From an uncultured Aquimarina sp. (GTDB lineage Bacteria; Bacteroidota; Bacteroidia; Flavobacteriales; Flavobacteriaceae), in assembly GCA_947497175.1 (NCBI GenBank), contig CANMFM010000007.1, forward strand, positions 186,001 to 250,000: a stretch of DNA of 64,000 nucleotides. Direction: 5' to 3'. Shown one piece after another: positions 27,957-38,421 of this stretch. Positions within the stretch are counted from its first letter, which is position 1; each line of letters starts with the position of its first letter. The notes beneath the pieces are model-generated. The model saw nothing but the letters and a program-made list of their open reading frames with translations, did no database searches and was not told the origin of the DNA. Position numbers and translations under genes: made by a program.

Positions 27957-28316
27957 TTAATCTCCTGCTAACAACACATAATTAGAAGGTACAGGAGAGA
28001 TACTATATTCTTTAACATTTCTTCTATTCTCTAAATACTTATCCGCTTCAGCAAAAGCGGTTTCTAAAGCACTTAGCTCAGAATTCTCTGAGACAACGAT
28101 TGTCTTAGATATAACGGTACCATTACTATATTGTATAGTAATTTTCCACTTTTTTACAGAATGAAGGTTTTTATTTTGTGCAGCCTCTTTTTCATTATCC
28201 TTTTTTTTCTTTCTATCGGTTTCCTCGTTTTCAAAAGAATGTATTGCTTCATCTAATGTAGTTGCAGCGTTTCCAAAAGACATACAAATTAAAGTAATCG
28301 CTAAAAAAAGTTTCAT
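27957..28316 (-). CDS. Hypothetical secreted protein
   Basis: Signal peptide MKLFLAITLICMSFGNAA; basic/acidic linker. Confidence 0.6.
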   Translation of the reverse strand: MKLFLAITLICMSFGNAATTLDEAIHSFENEETDRKKKKDNEKEAAQNKNLHSVKKWKITIQYSNGTVISKTIVVSENSELSALETAFAEADKYLENRRNVKEYSISPVPSNYVLLAGD

Positions 28317-28342
28317 AGTTCAATGATTTGATTAGTATAATC

Positions 28343-28406
28343 CAAATATACAAACATTATTTGAATAATCAAATATTTTTTTATTAAAAATTTATTTGTA
28401 TATTTG
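28343..28406. promoter_or_regulatory. Divergent promoter/operator region
   Basis: Perfect 12-bp IR CAAATATACAAA (28343-28354)/TTTGTATATTTG (28395-28406) containing outward TATATTTG -7-like boxes; central ATTTGA-ATAA-TCAAAT (28359-28374). Confidence 0.55.
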
Positions 28407-28428
28407 ATTCCTTTTTACATATTTTATT

Positions 28429-28638
28429 ATGGTTAACAAGAAATTAAAAAGGCTCCTCAAAAAAAGTAAAGGAGCAAAAACAGTATATGGGTTATCAAAA
28501 ACCTTAGGAGTAAGTCCGCAGGCAGGTGATTATGTGGTAAAGCGAAAAGATCTGGCTAAAGATTTTGAGCGGCTAAAGAAAATAGCCGATTATATGGGAG
28601 TTGACATTAAAGACATTATTGATTATAAAGAGAAATAA
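28429..28638 (+). CDS. Small HTH-like (XRE-like) protein
   Basis: KTVYGLSKTLGVSPQAGDYVVKRKDLAKDFERLKKIADYMGVDIKDII. Confidence 0.55.
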   Translation: MVNKKLKRLLKKSKGAKTVYGLSKTLGVSPQAGDYVVKRKDLAKDFERLKKIADYMGVDIKDIIDYKEK

Positions 28639-28671
28639 TCTAGTCTATAAGAAAGGATTGATATTAAAACG

Positions 28672-28704
28672 AAACAAGCCGCAATGAATCATTGCGGCTT
28701 GTTT
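28672..28704. terminator. Bidirectional terminator between convergent genes
   Basis: AAACAAGCCGCAATGA/TCATTGCGGCTTGTTT perfect inverted repeat. Confidence 0.88.
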
Positions 28705-28728
28705 TGTAATCAACAGAGGTGCATAATA

Positions 28729-31700
28729 CTACAACTTCATAAAACGTTTAGAAATAGTAGATCCTCCAGTATCTATTTCTAATATATATAGTCCATTAGG
28801 TAAACTTGAAACATCAATTTTATGTTCAGATAACAGTGTATTCAGCACTACTTGACCTACATAATTAACAATCCTGTAAGACGCTTTTCCAGAAGTAACC
28901 CCATCGATATAAAGTATGCCATTTTTGATAGGGTTCGGGTGTAAAATAATCTTGTCAGACCTTCCTGATTGGGTGGGATCATTTTCTTTGAACACCACAC
29001 CACCAATATTAACCATATAATCCTCGACCTCACCATAGGTAAAAGTTTCACAGGGATCAGGTGTTCCATTGTATTTCATAGACACTCGCATTCTGGTTTC
29101 TCCTTCTAATGCCGTGCCGGGTATGGTAAAGTTATACGTTTGATTTGCACTGCTCGAAGTTGAAGCGTCTACTACTCTTTCAGAGTTTTCAAAAATTCCA
29201 TTTTTATCATAATCGATCCAAACTCCCCAAAATTCGGTATATGATGAATTTGCAAATCCAACACTCAACGTTATCGTATTTGCTCCGTAAGCCACAGTTG
29301 CTGCGCCTAAATTAGTGTAATCACTATATCCGGATGTTGCTGCTGAAGGGTTGTTTAAGTCTCCTATCGCAACAAGATCAATATATTCGAAGTTAATATT
29401 ATTCCCTTGGGAACTACAATATGTAATATCAGCATCTAAAGTAGTTCCACTAGCTGTATTACTTGATAGTGAGCTGTTGCCTGCACCATCTTTTGCAATC
29501 ACAGTAAATGTATAAGAAGTATTCGGGGTTAAACCAGAAACAACGCTAATTAATCCATCTGTAGTAGTATCAACCAATGTTGTTCCTTGATATACTTCAT
29601 ATCCGGTTACTCCTATATTGTCTGTAGATGCATCCCATGACAACGTTATACTCGTGGCCGTAATATTTGATGTCACCAGGTTTGTAGGAGCAGTAGGCAC
29701 TTCTGTATCTGCAATTGACGATAAAATTTTAATATTATCAATAGCCATATCACTTCTCCAACTTGTTCCTGTAGTACCTTTAAATTGTAGTGTAATCACA
29801 GACCCAGAATATCCAGAAAGATCTACACTTGCCTGATTCCAGGTATTTCCTAAGTCTCCATTCTCTGACCAGACCGGAGTAAAGGTGATCCCGTCGTCTG
29901 TACTTACTAAAACTTCAATAGTCCCCATTGTGGCACCATACATATGATAGCCAAATTCTATAGAAACCCCTGAAAGTGAAGACAAATCAATGCAAGGGCT
30001 ATTAAGTAGCGCAACTTTGTTTGGACTTCCTGGCGGATTTGCACTCGTTGAAGCTTCAGTATATAGATAAAAAGAACCTTCTTGACCGGTAGAAGGCCCT
30101 GTTGAAGTTGAGGGTGTACCTCCTGAATCACGTGTCCAATTTATATCGTCTCCAGTGGCATTTGTCCAAACCCCTAGACCAGATTCAAAACTTTCGGTAT
30201 ACGGAAAACTTGTAATCCCTGCACACAAAGGTACCTCGGTAGTAGTAAAGTTTATAGACGAACTGTATGGCGAACTTGATCCTCCGGCACAATTACTTCT
30301 AACTTGTGCTTCATAGCTTGTGGTTGCTGTTAAACCAGTTACATTAATCGTATTGTTATTTGAAGAAAGTGTGGTCCAATTCGTATTTCCAATCATGCGG
30401 TAACGCACATCATAGGTGGCTCCTGCACTGGCTTGCCAATTTAATGTAGCAGATACGGCCTGAACATTTGCAACCGCTAAACCAGAAGGAGCAACCCCTC
30501 CAATTGGAGTTAACTGCACATTTTTAACCACTGTTGCATAATCAGCAATAGATACTCCGGTTAGTGTTAATGATTCATAACATTCTGCTTCATACAAAAT
30601 ATCATATGTTCCAGCTTTTATAGGTCTGTAATAATCTCCTTCTGGTAATTCTGTGGGAACCCATGATTCATAACTTTCTTTTCCTACAATTGTTACTTTT
30701 GCCTCCAGGGGTTGATTGGTAACTGCATCTGTTACTACACCACGTATCCCATAATTGACTTGCTTTAAAAAAGCGATAAGCGCTTCTTTGTTATAATTCC
30801 AAAAATTTACTAATTGGTTTGCTGGTGGTGTTTTTGCATTAGAAAGTTCTACGGTTACTTCTCTTCCTTTGTGATTATAAATCTGATAATCTTGTCTTCC
30901 TCCTTGAACTTCGTACCATGCATACCCGTTTGTTATCCCGTTATTTCTATCGTCAAAATATCCATTTGGACTATTGGCCTGACAAAAATCTCTATATTCT
31001 TCAGAAACGTGTATAAAATAATCTTGATCAGGATGTGCACCTGCATATGTATCCCATGGATAATTAATAAGCTCTATACCGCCATGAAAGTTTGCTGAAA
31101 GCACGAAATGTTTAGATGCTGCAAAATTCATAAAGGCTAATGTTTCTGTTTGATATGAGTTTCCATCTGGGTTTGCCCCATCATCTGGATCAGGATAATT
31201 TCTATTTAAATCTACATTATTTGCATTTCCTCTGGTTGCATTGGCAACTGAAGTATTATTGGGACTATTCCTAAATGTGCCGTCTGGATTTGCTAAAGGA
31301 TTAATCCAAACTTCATTATTATCTAATAAATCTTTAATTTCTAAGTGTCTTGGATCGGAGGTATCTGTATAGGCATTCAATAAAAAATCTATTAAATTAA
31401 GCATCATTGGATATCCCGCGATCTCATCTCCGTGCATCGATGAAGTATACATCACCCTTGGCTCTTGCTCATCGCTATTAACATTATCTGACAGCTTTAC
31501 AAATAGTAAAGATTTATCCCCTTCTGTTGTTGTTCCTATATTTTCAATTTTACATAATGAAGGGTTATTTGCAACAAACTCATTCATCATTGTTACATAA
31601 TCTGCATAAGTTGGATAAGCAGCAAGTGGATATGTTGCTGCAGCCTTATTTGAAATATCTGAGGTCATAAGCCGCTCACCAATAATATTATCTTCGGTTG

Positions 31701-31971
31701 CAAGTGTAAAAGGTATATTTTTTTGCAAAAAAGAAGCATATTGATTTTTATTCGCCATTACCTTAACCGTTTTGGTTGCATCGTTATAATGAATAATTGA
31801 TAACTCTTTGGTAATAGTGCTTAGCTCTGATGCGCTATTGATTACAAAACTAAAAATTACTTCGCCTTTCGTATCAAGATATACCTTAGCGCGCTCTTTA
31901 TTGTTTTGTGCATACATAATGCTGCTCATGGTATAAAACACCAAAAGCATTAGTAAAGTAAATTTTTTCAT
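28729..31971 (-). CDS. Secreted M14 zinc carboxypeptidase with FN3 and GEVED domains and T9SS C-terminal sorting domain
   Basis: YTSSMHGDEIAGYPMMLNLIDF; VDLNRNYPDP; FN3 repeats; YGEVEDYMVNI; C-term ILHPNPIKNG...NYVGQVV...LPNGLYILEI...KRFMKL. Confidence 0.93.
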   Translation of the reverse strand: MKKFTLLMLLVFYTMSSIMYAQNNKERAKVYLDTKGEVIFSFVINSASELSTITKELSIIHYNDATKTVKVMANKNQYASFLQKNIPFTLATEDNIIGERLMTSDISNKAAATYPLAAYPTYADYVTMMNEFVANNPSLCKIENIGTTTEGDKSLLFVKLSDNVNSDEQEPRVMYTSSMHGDEIAGYPMMLNLIDFLLNAYTDTSDPRHLEIKDLLDNNEVWINPLANPDGTFRNSPNNTSVANATRGNANNVDLNRNYPDPDDGANPDGNSYQTETLAFMNFAASKHFVLSANFHGGIELINYPWDTYAGAHPDQDYFIHVSEEYRDFCQANSPNGYFDDRNNGITNGYAWYEVQGGRQDYQIYNHKGREVTVELSNAKTPPANQLVNFWNYNKEALIAFLKQVNYGIRGVVTDAVTNQPLEAKVTIVGKESYESWVPTELPEGDYYRPIKAGTYDILYEAECYESLTLTGVSIADYATVVKNVQLTPIGGVAPSGLAVANVQAVSATLNWQASAGATYDVRYRMIGNTNWTTLSSNNNTINVTGLTATTSYEAQVRSNCAGGSSSPYSSSINFTTTEVPLCAGITSFPYTESFESGLGVWTNATGDDINWTRDSGGTPSTSTGPSTGQEGSFYLYTEASTSANPPGSPNKVALLNSPCIDLSSLSGVSIEFGYHMYGATMGTIEVLVSTDDGITFTPVWSENGDLGNTWNQASVDLSGYSGSVITLQFKGTTGTSWRSDMAIDNIKILSSIADTEVPTAPTNLVTSNITATSITLSWDASTDNIGVTGYEVYQGTTLVDTTTDGLISVVSGLTPNTSYTFTVIAKDGAGNSSLSSNTASGTTLDADITYCSSQGNNINFEYIDLVAIGDLNNPSAATSGYSDYTNLGAATVAYGANTITLSVGFANSSYTEFWGVWIDYDKNGIFENSERVVDASTSSSANQTYNFTIPGTALEGETRMRVSMKYNGTPDPCETFTYGEVEDYMVNIGGVVFKENDPTQSGRSDKIILHPNPIKNGILYIDGVTSGKASYRIVNYVGQVVLNTLLSEHKIDVSSLPNGLYILEIDTGGSTISKRFMKL

Positions 31972-32117
31972 GGTTTTAAGAGTAGTTAAATTGAGTTAAT
32001 AATATGATTTATGTGTAATACATTGTCTTTAAAGATAATACAAATTCTATGAGAAGTCAATAAAAGAAGGATATCGATTATCCTAAATCAAAAAGATGCC
32101 TAAAAACTAAACATAAA

Positions 32118-32151
32118 AAAACCTTCAAAAAAAAAGAAGTTTGAAGGTTTT
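32118..32151. terminator. Intrinsic terminator hairpin
   Basis: AAAACCTTCAAA/TTTGAAGGTTTT perfect inverted repeat. Confidence 0.75.
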
Positions 32152-32319
32152 GATAAACTATATCTATGAAGTACGTATATAACTATATGTATGCTATTAA
32201 TAGAAAAATTAAGAAGAGACAATAGATTATTATTAAAGCGCCCCCTATCAATATTCCATCTTTCGATATTTTCTTATCCTTAAAAAACATTGATTCTAAC
32301 TTTTGTATTGCAAACCGGT

Positions 32320-33402
32320 TTAATTTTTAATAAAAAACAATTCATCTTTACTAATTCTTCCTTCGACTCTATTATCGAGCATAATTCTTTTATCTTTAAT
32401 TTTTTTGATATTCCACTCAATGTTAAGTTTACTTAACGGTTCTTCTGTTCCAAAATCAAATGTCGCATTAAGTCCCCCATCTGCTCTAGTAGTTACCAGC
32501 CAAGTTCCATTAATTGTAGTTGTAATTGTTCCTTGGGCATCATCTTCATCGTCATCTTTAATAGTTACAGTTGAGGTCCCATCAGAATAGAAATTAAAGA
32601 CGAAGCCATCATAATTTTCAGTTTCGTTGTTCTCATCGTCCTTATATTTTTGGACTTCCATACTCCCCATGGTAATTACTTGTATAAAACGTTCTGCAGT
32701 TAAATCATTCTCTTCACAATGATCAATAACAGCTTCGATAACATCCTCTAGTTGATTCAAACTATTGATGATGGTCTCGGTCCCATCAGAGAGTACTACA
32801 GTGATCGGAAAATTAATATTAACAATATCATCTTCGTCTAAATCATTTATGAAGTCAAAAAGTTCTTTGTCATTGGTAAAGGCGATCCTTTCGATAAGTT
32901 CATTTTGAGGATCAAAAACAGCTACCGTAAAAGGATATTCAAAATCAAGACATTCGATATCTTCATCTTGGTTATCTATATCACAGTTTTTAATTAATTC
33001 TTCCAGTTGTTCATCATTTTCTATTACAATTTCAGAAAAATCACTAAAAATAATAGTAATAGGAAAAATAAGATTAAGTTCATCCAGATCATTTTCAAAT
33101 TCATTAAATATCTCTTCAATGATTTGAAAATCTTTTTCAGAGTCAATCACAAGTTGAAGCCCATTAATATTAATCGTAACGGGTAATTCAATACTAAAGC
33201 AACTTGAACCATCTAGAATATTGTCTTTAGAGCCATCATTCATGGTAGTTTTTAATATCAGCTTAGCCACTTTAGAGTTCGATTTTAGCACTTGACCTAC
33301 AGGATTATTGATAAATTCATCAGTATCCGTTCTGCAGGATGTAAAAAAAACTAAAAAAGAAAGTGCAAGAAAAAGGGCTCCTCTTTTGATTTGTGTTTTC
33401 AT
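32320..33402 (-). CDS. Acidic lipoprotein with about four internal repeats
   Basis: Lipobox FTSCRT; repeated IELPVTI / LIFPITIIFSD / FEYPFTVAVFD / INFPITVVLSDGT units. Confidence 0.7.
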   Translation of the reverse strand: MKTQIKRGALFLALSFLVFFTSCRTDTDEFINNPVGQVLKSNSKVAKLILKTTMNDGSKDNILDGSSCFSIELPVTININGLQLVIDSEKDFQIIEEIFNEFENDLDELNLIFPITIIFSDFSEIVIENDEQLEELIKNCDIDNQDEDIECLDFEYPFTVAVFDPQNELIERIAFTNDKELFDFINDLDEDDIVNINFPITVVLSDGTETIINSLNQLEDVIEAVIDHCEENDLTAERFIQVITMGSMEVQKYKDDENNETENYDGFVFNFYSDGTSTVTIKDDDEDDAQGTITTTINGTWLVTTRADGGLNATFDFGTEEPLSKLNIEWNIKKIKDKRIMLDNRVEGRISKDELFFIKN

Positions 33403-33555
33403 AATTAGAAAAACTATTTTCGGTTAGTTAGCTTGTATTATAAAAACAACTTCACACATAAAAATCCTTTTATAAATTTATTTATATATTTTACCTGATA
33501 AAAGTAGTATACAAGAAATAAGAGTAGTGTGTCCTACCTATTCCTAAAGTATAAC

Positions 33556-34320
33556 TTATCTAATGTGGCTTGCTGCGTTGATATCTATAGTTGCTCCGGT
33601 AGCATGATCCATTAATCCGCCACACATTAAAGCTATTACAGGGGTAATATCATTCGGTGTGGTAAGGGTATTTAAAGCTATTTCGTCAAGAATTTTTTGT
33701 TCCCCATGGTTTTTTATAAAACGTTCAGCCATTTGTGTTCGCGTAAATCCTGGAGACACGATAAATGATTTAATATTTTGTTTTCCAAAAGAACGGGCTA
33801 TACTTCTTGCCAAAGATACTACCCCACCCTTTGAAGCAGCGTATGCCAGATATTCTTCTGTTTCTCCTCTAAAGACAGCTCTGCTTCCTATATAAATAAA
33901 TCTACCTTCTTTATTTTTGAGAAAATGATCAATTCCGAGTTTGGTAAGTAATCCTACAGCATTAAGATTTACATCTATTGTGTTTTTCCAAACAGCAAAC
34001 CAATCGTCTGTACTTTGTGCGATAGTATGCTCTAAAAACACAGCCGCATTCAGTATGATAACGTCTAATTTTCCGAAAGAATTTATAACATCATCAAATA
34101 GTTTGTATACTTGAGATTCTTTTGACAGATCGGCTTTAAAAGATTGCGAATCTGTATCTGGATACTTGCTCACTAGCGCTTCTGCGGAAATTTTATTAGA
34201 ATTGTAATGTACAGCCACCCTGGCACCCATTTTCATTAAAAATTCTGCAACAGATTTTCCTATTCCATCAGAAGCTCCCGTAATCATTATTGTTTTATCT
34301 TTTAGATCTATATGCAACAT
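33556..34320 (-). CDS. Short-chain dehydrogenase/reductase
   Basis: TGASDGIGKSVAEFL; NAAVF; YAASKGGVVSLARSIA; SPGFTRTQMAE. Confidence 0.92.
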   Translation of the reverse strand: MLHIDLKDKTIMITGASDGIGKSVAEFLMKMGARVAVHYNSNKISAEALVSKYPDTDSQSFKADLSKESQVYKLFDDVINSFGKLDVIILNAAVFLEHTIAQSTDDWFAVWKNTIDVNLNAVGLLTKLGIDHFLKNKEGRFIYIGSRAVFRGETEEYLAYAASKGGVVSLARSIARSFGKQNIKSFIVSPGFTRTQMAERFIKNHGEQKILDEIALNTLTTPNDITPVIALMCGGLMDHATGATIDINAASHIR

Positions 34321-34544
34321 ATTGTCCTAGTTTTTTTAAAAATAAAACAAATATCATAATCCTACACATTCCGTTTACTGTTTTGACATAGTACTCATAC
34401 TTCAAATCGAATGCTATCGCAAAAAAAAACGTGTTACCTCTCTAGAATTTGATAGTATTAATCGATAAAAAGTTCATGAGAAATTAACATGAATACATCA
34501 AATAAATCGATCAAAATAGTGTATATTTAAGCATAGATCCCTTC

Positions 34545-34570
34545 TTGTCAATCCCTTACGCAATTGACAA
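34545..34570. promoter_or_regulatory. Candidate operator TTGTCAAT-N10-ATTGACAA upstream of the aldehyde dehydrogenase
   Basis: Perfect 8-bp inverted repeat about 50 nt upstream of the start codon. Confidence 0.4.
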
Positions 34571-34620
34571 AACGTACACACATTTTATCACTTACTTAAA
34601 TAATCTTAATTCTTATCATT

Positions 34621-36144
34621 ATGAGTATTTCTCAAGCATCCCCAAAAAGCAAAAAAGAAAAACCCAACTTTAAAGACCAATATGAAAATTATATCGGTGG
34701 CCAATGGACTAAACCAACTAAAGGTCAATATTTTGATAATATTTCACCGGTAGATGGCAATAGTTTTACTAGAATAGCTCGTTCTACTGCTGAAGACATA
34801 GAATTAGCCATCGATGCTGCGTGGGCGGCAGCACCAGAATGGAATAGCTCATCTGCTACATTTCGCAGTAATTGTTTACTAAAAATTGCAAATGTAATCG
34901 AAGAAAATTTAGAAGCATTAGCACGTGCAGAAACATGGGATAATGGAAAAGCCGTTCGTGAAACCCTAGCGGCTGATCTTCCACTCGCAATTGATCATTT
35001 TCGATATTTTGCGGGGGTAATTCGTGCCGAGGAAGGATCTGTAAGTGAATTAGATGCCGAGACGGTTTCTCTTAACTTACAAGAACCTTTAGGCGTAGTT
35101 GGTCAAATTATTCCATGGAATTTCCCGATACTAATGGCAACCTGGAAAGTAGCTCCCGCTTTGGCAGCAGGAAATTGTGTTGTTCTAAAACCTGCAGAGC
35201 AAACCCCTGTGGGTATACTGATTCTAATGGAACTTATTGAAGGGATTCTGCCTGATGGTGTTCTTAATATAGTTAATGGTTTTGGTACTGAAGCCGGTAA
35301 GCCGCTTGCGTCAAATCCACGTATCAATAAAGTAGCATTTACCGGAGAAACCACTACGGGGCAATTGATTATGCAATATGCTTCAAAAAATATTACTCCG
35401 GTTACCTTAGAGCTTGGCGGAAAATCCCCTAACATTTTCTTTGAAAGCATTATGGATGCCGATGATGAATTCTTTGATAAAGCGATAGAAGGTGCTGTTA
35501 TGTTTGCTTTAAATCAAGGAGAAGTATGTACATGCCCATCCAGAATCTTGATACAAGAAAATATTTATGATGATTTTATTGCCCGTGTTATAGAACGAAC
35601 AGAAGCTATTAAAATTGGGCACCCTTTAGACCCTGAAACAATGATGGGTGCACAAGCGTCTAATGATCAATTTGAAAAGGTTTTAAACTATATCAATATT
35701 GGAAAAGATGAAGGATGTGAAGTATTAACAGGAGGAGAAGAAGCTTATGTCGAAGGGCTGGAAAAAGGATACTACATCAAACCAACACTCTTAAAGGGAA
35801 ATAATAAAATGCGTGTTTTTCAGGAAGAGATCTTTGGTCCTGTAGCCTGTGTAACCACTTTTAAAGATGAAGCTGATGCCATAGAAATTGCGAATGACAC
35901 ACTTTATGGGCTTGGAGCTGGCGTATGGACTAGAGATACACATCAAGCCTATCAAATCTCTCGAGCAGTACAAGCCGGACGTGTTTGGGTAAATTGTTAC
36001 CATCACTATCCTGCACATGCGCCTTTTGGAGGGTATAAAAAATCTGGTATAGGTAGAGAAAACCATAAGATGATGCTTAATCATTATCGCCAGACAAAAA
36101 ATATGCTCATATCGTATGATAAAAAGCCGATGGGATTCTTTTAA
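34621..36144 (+). CDS. NAD-dependent aldehyde dehydrogenase
   Basis: [58 protein letters not shown]. Confidence 0.95.
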   Translation: MSISQASPKSKKEKPNFKDQYENYIGGQWTKPTKGQYFDNISPVDGNSFTRIARSTAEDIELAIDAAWAAAPEWNSSSATFRSNCLLKIANVIEENLEALARAETWDNGKAVRETLAADLPLAIDHFRYFAGVIRAEEGSVSELDAETVSLNLQEPLGVVGQIIPWNFPILMATWKVAPALAAGNCVVLKPAEQTPVGILILMELIEGILPDGVLNIVNGFGTEAGKPLASNPRINKVAFTGETTTGQLIMQYASKNITPVTLELGGKSPNIFFESIMDADDEFFDKAIEGAVMFALNQGEVCTCPSRILIQENIYDDFIARVIERTEAIKIGHPLDPETMMGAQASNDQFEKVLNYINIGKDEGCEVLTGGEEAYVEGLEKGYYIKPTLLKGNNKMRVFQEEIFGPVACVTTFKDEADAIEIANDTLYGLGAGVWTRDTHQAYQISRAVQAGRVWVNCYHHYPAHAPFGGYKKSGIGRENHKMMLNHYRQTKNMLISYDKKPMGFF

Positions 36145-36153
36145 AAACCATGT

Positions 36154-36531
36154 ATGATAAAACGAGTTAAGGTTACAGATGCTGCAAAAGCTATACTTAA
36201 TACTCTTACAAAACAATATGGGGAGTTGATGTTTCATCAAAGCGGTGGATGCTGTGATGGCTCCTCCCCAATGTGTTTTGAAAAAGGGGAATTAATGATC
36301 AATGAAACTGATATATGGTTAGGTAAAATTCATGGATGTGACTTTTATATGTCTAACGATCAGTTTGAATACTGGAAACACACGCAATTAACTGTAGATG
36401 TTGTAAAAGGGCGTGGAGCCAGTTTTTCTTTAGAGATTCCGTTAGGAGTTCGGTTTATTATTAAATCAAGAATGTTTAACGAGCATGAATTACATAAACT
36501 AAGCCCAGTGCGTCTTGGAGAATACGGTTAA
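36154..36531 (+). CDS. DUF779 domain-containing protein
   Basis: LMFHQSGGCCDGSSPMCFEKGE motif; adjacent to aldehyde dehydrogenase as typical. Confidence 0.88.
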   Translation: MIKRVKVTDAAKAILNTLTKQYGELMFHQSGGCCDGSSPMCFEKGELMINETDIWLGKIHGCDFYMSNDQFEYWKHTQLTVDVVKGRGASFSLEIPLGVRFIIKSRMFNEHELHKLSPVRLGEYG

Positions 36532-37266
36532 TCAAATCGGTATTAAATCACAATACCAAAAAGACGTATCCCAACTTTTGTGGTCTTCCTGATCACTAGT
36601 AAAACAATTATCATCTTCATCTTTTGATGGTTCATAACTACGAAGAACCTTATCTCCTATTTCGAATGGTATTGGGTGATCAAATATTGGTCCGTCATAG
36701 ACGAAGGTATGAAATTCTCCATTTTCCCCGCAAGGATCTACATTTGAGGGTAAATCGTTTAAAAATGATACATCTAAAACTCGTCCGCAGAACGATTTGT
36801 CAAGGTATTTGGCATTTACACAAACGGTTATCGCCTTAAAACCTAATGCTATAAATTCTAATAATAACTCTTTAGTATTTTTTTTCCAAAGTGGAAAAAC
36901 ACATTGGATTCCTGATGGTTTCAATTGTTCCTCGCGATACGTCTTTAAATCTTCCAAAAAGATATCTCCAAAAATACAGTGTGTGTACCCTTCTTTTACC
37001 AATTTTGATACAGTACGTTTCATTACTTTGTTATAAGAAGACATAGAAACGTGTGCAGGAAGCTCAATTTTTTCAAGTGGAATAGTTAAGCTATTCGCCT
37101 GTAACTCTAATAGCTCTTCTCTTAAACCGTGCATCGATACACGTGTATAATCCTTATTTACTGTAGTCAACAGCTTAGTCACTTCAAATTCTTTCTGTTG
37201 AAGTACATAATAAAGTGCTAAACTAGAGTCTTTACCACTACTCCAATTAAAATATGTAGTATGCAT
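36532..37266 (-). CDS. Dph6-like ATP-pyrophosphatase (adenine nucleotide alpha hydrolase)
   Basis: FNWSSGKDSSLALYYVLQ PP-loop; HCIFGDIFLEDLKTYREEQL; CGENGEFHTFVYDGPIF. Confidence 0.88.
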   Translation of the reverse strand: MHTTYFNWSSGKDSSLALYYVLQQKEFEVTKLLTTVNKDYTRVSMHGLREELLELQANSLTIPLEKIELPAHVSMSSYNKVMKRTVSKLVKEGYTHCIFGDIFLEDLKTYREEQLKPSGIQCVFPLWKKNTKELLLEFIALGFKAITVCVNAKYLDKSFCGRVLDVSFLNDLPSNVDPCGENGEFHTFVYDGPIFDHPIPFEIGDKVLRSYEPSKDEDDNCFTSDQEDHKSWDTSFWYCDLIPI

Positions 37267-37685
37267 TATTGATTTAAAAAACTTTGAATAGCCAAAACAT
37301 AGCTTTGTAAACCAAATCCGAGGATAACTCCTTTTGCATTTGGCGAAATATAAGATTGATGCCTAAATTCTTCTCTGCCAAATGTATTAGAAATATGAAC
37401 TTCAATAACCTCTGTAGATATCGCTTTAATTGCATCTCCGATACCTATTGATGTATGTGTATAGGCCCCTGCATTAAGAATTATACCATCATACTCCTGA
37501 TCAGCCTCTTGAATTTTAGTTATTATTTCTCCTTCTATGTTTGACTGAAAATAAGCAAGTTCACTATTCTTAAATCGAAATTGAAGTGTTGTAAAAAACT
37601 CAGTAAAACTTTGATTTCCATAAATATCAGGTTGCCTTTTTCCTAATAGATTTAAATTTGGTCCATTTATAATGATAAGTTTCAT
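37266..37685 (-). CDS. aroQ: 3-dehydroquinate dehydratase, type II
   Basis: MKLIIINGPNLNLLGKRQPDIYG; NAGAYTHTSIGIGDAI; EVHISNTFGREEFRHQSYISPNAKGVI; start corrected from the ORF track (37754) to the internal ATG. Confidence 0.93.
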   Translation of the reverse strand: MKLIIINGPNLNLLGKRQPDIYGNQSFTEFFTTLQFRFKNSELAYFQSNIEGEIITKIQEADQEYDGIILNAGAYTHTSIGIGDAIKAISTEVIEVHISNTFGREEFRHQSYISPNAKGVILGFGLQSYVLAIQSFLNQ

Positions 37686-37686
37686 G

Positions 37687-38331
37687 CTATTGCTGTGATT
37701 GTTGTCTTCGATTATTTTTAGTTTTAAACAGATAACCAACAGAGATTTGAGCAATCGAATTATTGCTTGAGATATCGGTTACATCACTGTTTAATATATT
37801 GCTTATCCCTAAGGTATAATGTAACTGAAAAAACAAACCGCTTTCGGCCTTAAATCCTGCTCCAAAAACCCAACCAAAATCAAAATCGTTATACGTATTG
37901 AAAAACTCATCGCTCTCATCACCTATAGAGTTAGATTCGTTAGCCAACGTGGCAAATCGAGGTCCGGTTTCAAAACTAAATTTAGGTACAAAATAATATT
38001 TTGCAATTATAGGCAGTGTTAAATAGTTTAGGCTAATATCATTCTCAACATTATTTTCTTCAACGGTATACCCCTGAGCAGAATATAAGACTTCTGCCTG
38101 TACAAAAAAGTTTGAAGTTACCGGAAACTCTATTACAGCTCCCAGGTGCATTCGCACTCTGGCATCTGTATTTTCTAGATCACCTGTTATATTGGCATAA
38201 TTACCTCCGAACTTAAATCCAGCACGAGTAAACAATGGATCCTCGTCTTGAGCACATAAAAAATTAATCGAAGACAAAAATAGTAGAACGATTAGAAATA
38301 TAGTATTATTCATATTTAGGGTATATAACAT
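37687..38331 (-). CDS. Outer-membrane beta-barrel (PorT-like) protein
   Basis: Signal peptide, GFKFGGNYANITGD, terminal NSIAQISVGYLF. Confidence 0.8.
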   Translation of the reverse strand: MLYTLNMNNTIFLIVLLFLSSINFLCAQDEDPLFTRAGFKFGGNYANITGDLENTDARVRMHLGAVIEFPVTSNFFVQAEVLYSAQGYTVEENNVENDISLNYLTLPIIAKYYFVPKFSFETGPRFATLANESNSIGDESDEFFNTYNDFDFGWVFGAGFKAESGLFFQLHYTLGISNILNSDVTDISSNNSIAQISVGYLFKTKNNRRQQSQQ

Positions 38332-38376
38332 ATACCAAAAGTAACTTTATTTTTTAAAAAATAGTGTAAATAATAA

Positions 38377-38399
38377 AGCATCCTGTATTTGAGGATGCT
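38377..38399. terminator. Terminator-like hairpin
   Basis: AGCATCC/GGATGCT inverted repeat between two minus-strand genes. Confidence 0.55.
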
Positions 38400-38421
38400 A
38401 TATACTTAAAAAAAGAATCCC

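Noticed and set aside
35103-35450. 115-aa minus-strand ORF
   Set aside because: Antisense to the aldehyde dehydrogenase gene; no domain
35791-36240. 149-aa minus-strand ORF
   Set aside because: Antisense to the aldehyde dehydrogenase/DUF779 genes; no domain
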